Below are positions 59,529 through 64,000 of a stretch of DNA of 64,000 nt, piece after piece; position 1 is the stretch's first letter; every line of letters starts with the position of its first letter. Source of the stretch: Melastoma dodecandrum (taxonomy: Eukaryota > Streptophyta > Magnoliopsida > Myrtales > Melastomataceae). The stretch is from assembly GCA_029817715.1 (NCBI GenBank), contig JARUPY010000465.1, positions 806,001 to 870,000 of the forward strand. Direction: 5' to 3'. The notes beneath the pieces were generated by a model. That model was given only the letters and a program-made list of their open reading frames with translations. It was not told the DNA's origin and did no database searches. The translations under genes were made by a program, and so were the position numbers.

Positions 59529-61340
59529 TCACTCTTTTAAACGAAGCCTCGTGTTTTGCATCTTTACTGACAGTTTCAATTTCTGCTCTTCATAATCTTT
59601 AAGAACAGCTAGAAGGCTTGTCCTGTACACTTCGCATCTTCGGTTTGTGCTCTCTAATTCAGCAGTCAGCTCCTGCATTTGCTTTTCCTTCTCGTCCTGA
59701 AAGGGGAAGGGACCAGATGGTCTCGATCAACCAACAGGGAAACTAGTCCAAACAGCAAAGGTGGAATAACAACCACTGAAGACAGCATCAATATTTTTGA
59801 ACGAACATAAACTAAATAGCGAAAAGAGGTACAGACTACCCACCTGTACTGTGAATGCGACAGTAGGTGATTGCGGTAGCAAATCTTCGGTTTGGGCACG
59901 CAAATCTTCACTGCCCCCATTTATGAGAGGTCCGGTCTCTGCAGATCCACGGCATCTAATATTCTTGGCAGCAGCGACTTTTTTAGCAGCCTCTTGTAAG
60001 GCCTCCATGGCCACATTGTAAATCTGAATGGACTTTGCACCTTCTTCAGTAAACTTTATCGCTCTTTGTCGTAAATTATTACAGCGGGAAGTTAGAGACT
60101 CTCCGGGAGCATATGAAACTTCAGTCTCTCGCACCATTGTCATGGCGCCCATTTTGGCATCCTGAGTCCACCTTTTCAGTACATAATGCAAAGGCAGGGT
60201 GAGAACATTGTTCGCTCTGAAAGCTGCCAGGATGTGCCTACAGACTAAGCCTGAATACTCGAACATTCGGCAGCTACAGGACGACTTCAACTCGAAGGAG
60301 TCGAACTTAACAGTACATGTTTTGTGCTCCTCTCCGAATTTGGCCACACGATAAGTGGTACAAGAACCCAACTCATCGATCTTCATAGCAGGATTCGCAA
60401 GGGTCTCAACCAATTCCTCTTGGAATCTCAAGAATATTCTTCTCGTGAACAGTCCAGCGGCTTGTCTCTCCATTGGAGATGGAGTCTTCAAAACAGGAGT
60501 AGAATTTTTAGTTTCGTAATCAGCCTTCAGTTCCATCTCGTGCCAACTTGCCACAGCCATTTCATATTGCTTGACTAATGCTGGAAATGATGTCGACTCG
60601 TCTACATAACCTTCGAAGAAAGCATTCAGACCTTCAGTGATTGCATTCAAACCCAGATCTCCGAAAAATGTATCCCTCAGATAAAGCGGTACCCACTGCT
60701 CCCGTGCATTGTACACTGTCTTCAGCCATTCGTTGTCAGCAACATAGTATCTATCCAACAATGATGCCCAACAAGATTCAAACTCGTCGGCCGTGGCACA
60801 CTCGTCGACACAACTTCTAAATTCGACTTCCAAAGCAGGATGCAACTGACAGATATCAGCCAGTTTATCCTGGGTTTCCCTGAATATGACAGACTTACTA
60901 AACCGATGGCGGGTGCTCGGGAATACTCTGGCAACGGCCGTTTGTATCAGTCCATCAGGAGCAGTAGTAATCGAAACAGGTACACGTCCAGACATCGCAT
61001 CTAGCCAAGTCTGGAGAAGCCAAACCAGCGAAGACTCCGACTCGTCGAGGATCACCGCGGACCCAAACAACAAGGGCTGTCCATGGTGGTTCAGGCCGCT
61101 GAAGGACGCGAACGGCACCCTGTAGCCACTTCCTTTGTAAGTCGTGTCGAACACCACGGTATCGGCGAAGCAGGCATAGTTAAAGCGAGCGGATTCGTCC
61201 GCCCAGAATATGTTTCCGCAGGAAGTAGAACCCGCGGATTGGATCGCGTAATAGAACCCTCTCTCACCCTGCATCCTCTGGAGGTATTCCACCACATTCT
61301 GAACCCCCGATCCGATACTGCCCTCCCCGCCGCTATCCAT
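59529..61340 (-). CDS. FRS12: FAR1-related sequence (FRS12-like), MULE transposase-derived, lacking the FAR1 domain
   Basis: Exon 1 61340-59844 and exon 2 59696-59529 join in phase to 554 codons. The MULE transposase-like domain (about 56-155) has FDTTYKGSGYRVPFASFSGLNHHG and PVSITTAPDGLIQTAV. A helical ENWF-like region (ASWHEMELKADYET) and STPVLKTPSPMERQAAGLFTRRIF follow. The SWIM zinc finger CSCRMFEYSGLVCRH (355-369) is complete, and a C-terminal coiled coil ends QNTRLRLKE. The N-terminal FAR1 zinc-binding DNA domain found in full FRS proteins is absent; the frame starts at the VVEYLQRMQ segment. STRHCICKWH of the family reads STRHRFSKSV here, so conserved residues are lost. It could be a truncated paralogue or an early pseudogene with an open frame. 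FRS12 relatives repress flowering and glucosinolate genes. Confidence 0.82.
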
Positions 61341-62218
61341 TTACTCCCCAGGATCGATCGCCAGTGAGAAGTTACGACAAGAAGCAGCGGCCGAATCGCG
61401 CTTCCTACCATACACTACGGAGGAAAGGAATAATAAACCAGAAACCCTTGCTTAAACTCGATCGAGCGATTCGTCCAGGATTAGGGTTCTGAATCGAAAC
61501 GTGGCAGTTCCTCCGGGAATTCTTCCATTAAGGATGTTTGGCTAAGGAAGTGAGTCGTCACCGAAGCATTTCCGCCGCACACGAAGTGGTCGACGATATT
61601 CCTCTTCGAAGAAACTTTATGACTTCACTCGATAACGTTTAGTTTCTAAGTTCCGTGACAGACGCTGGTTAATTGCACTTGCCGTTATCGTCCTGATGTT
61701 AGCTTTGCACACGGTGATTCAAGGTTCTTCCTTTTCTCCGTTAACGATCTTCGGAGAATCTCTGCTGTTATGATAACAGCTTACGCGCCATCTCAAAGCC
61801 GGAGAGTTCGAAAGCAGTGGTGGTTATGGAAGTGGTGCGAGTCTCGCCCTCTATTCACAGAACCCAATCGACATCGCCAGTGTCAATAGTCTGGGGGCAT
61901 GAGATGAGGAATGGTAGGTCGGACTTCAATGACGAGAAGAGGAGGTGTGTATATCAGACAATGCGAGCGAACGGCAGCCACCAATGCCAGAAGTCTGAGG
62001 CCTATGAAGTTCAACAATGCCAAAAGGATCTTCGGGAGGATGCAGACTAATTGCATTTATTTGAACGTGCACTGCCACTCAATTCTAATCCACGAGGTCT
62101 ACATGGGACTTAACTACTGATAAAAAAGCTTCGTCTGTCAAGACACCGACGTTTATTACACTCAATTGGAGGTCACGAAGGTCGATATTTACAGGTAAGG
62201 CGATAGAATACCCGCGTT
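61341..62218. other. FRS upstream region and PHOT2 3' flank
   Basis: Holds the promoter and leader of the FRS12-like gene. I looked for an upstream FAR1 domain exon on the minus strand and saw none. No other feature recognised. Confidence 0.5.

Positions 62219-64000
<1,782 letters not shown>

Noticed and set aside
61341..61811. Missing FAR1 domain exon upstream of the FRS12-like gene
   Set aside because: Minus-strand frames here lack the Cys/His pattern and the family's WxVxxFVxxHNH motif.

Overview
This is nuclear DNA from a flowering plant, probably a eudicot. Genes are split by many short GT-AG introns. The protein set is plant specific (CDPK, phototropin, FAR1-related, AHL, NRG2/REL2-like, VAR3-like zinc finger, plant O-fucosyltransferase), and intergenic DNA is AT-rich with many simple repeats. 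The species cannot be named from the sequence. I rebuilt exon structures by joining reading frames at GT-AG sites and checking that phases add up. The nine intact multi-exon genes with both ends in the window give uninterrupted frames.

Layout. 1.2-5.1 kb (+): plant O-fucosyltransferase-like protein. 5.1-11.5 kb: gene-poor, repeat-rich DNA with a 52/53-bp minisatellite. 11.6-15.1 kb (+): myristoylated DUF630/DUF632 protein. 15.8-30.2 kb: a rearranged block with an orphan ORF (-), a tiny ribosomal protein L33 gene (+), a VAR3-like RanBP2 zinc-finger gene (-), a truncated SEC12-like copy (+), a palindrome, and the intact SEC12-like gene (-). 30.4-32.7 kb (+): calcium-dependent protein kinase. 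33.5-37.5 kb (+): nucleotide-sugar transporter (ROCK1-like) with three frameshifts. 38.0-39.7 kb (-): aminoacylase-1. 40.0-49.9 kb (+): BIG-type ARF-GEF with a LINE fragment in its last intron. 50.7-52.6 kb (+): decayed HMG-CoA reductase. 53.6-54.3 kb (-): AT-hook AHL protein. 56.4-59.3 kb (+): ARID-HSP20-like protein. 59.5-61.3 kb (-): FRS12-like protein without the FAR1 DNA-binding domain. 62.2 kb to the end (-): 3' part of phototropin 2.

The most unusual region is 16.1-30.2 kb. A ~3.35-kb segment holding the 5' half of SEC12-like, its divergent promoter and the CDPK leader occurs twice in inverted orientation (20407-23748 and 26826-30188). A ~0.95-kb unit resembling the promoter, non-coding exon 1, intron 1 and start codon of the VAR3-like gene occurs complete at 16165-17117. 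It also occurs as two separated halves, one at the VAR3-like start codon (19866-20375) and the other as a palindrome of ~460-bp arms (23746-24714). The simplest reading is that the first intron of the VAR3-like gene was broken and filled with an inverted copy of its neighbour, while a complete copy of its 5' end now drives, or could drive, an orphan 3' gene fragment. The locus could give promoter capture, nested antisense transcription and hairpin-derived small RNAs. An assembly artefact must be excluded first.

Most genes are unrelated housekeeping or signalling genes. Several share short divergent promoters (ACY1/BIG, 358 bp; SEC12-like/CDPK, 1.1 kb) or have convergent 3' ends (L33/VAR3-like, 114 bp; ARID/FRS, 264 bp).
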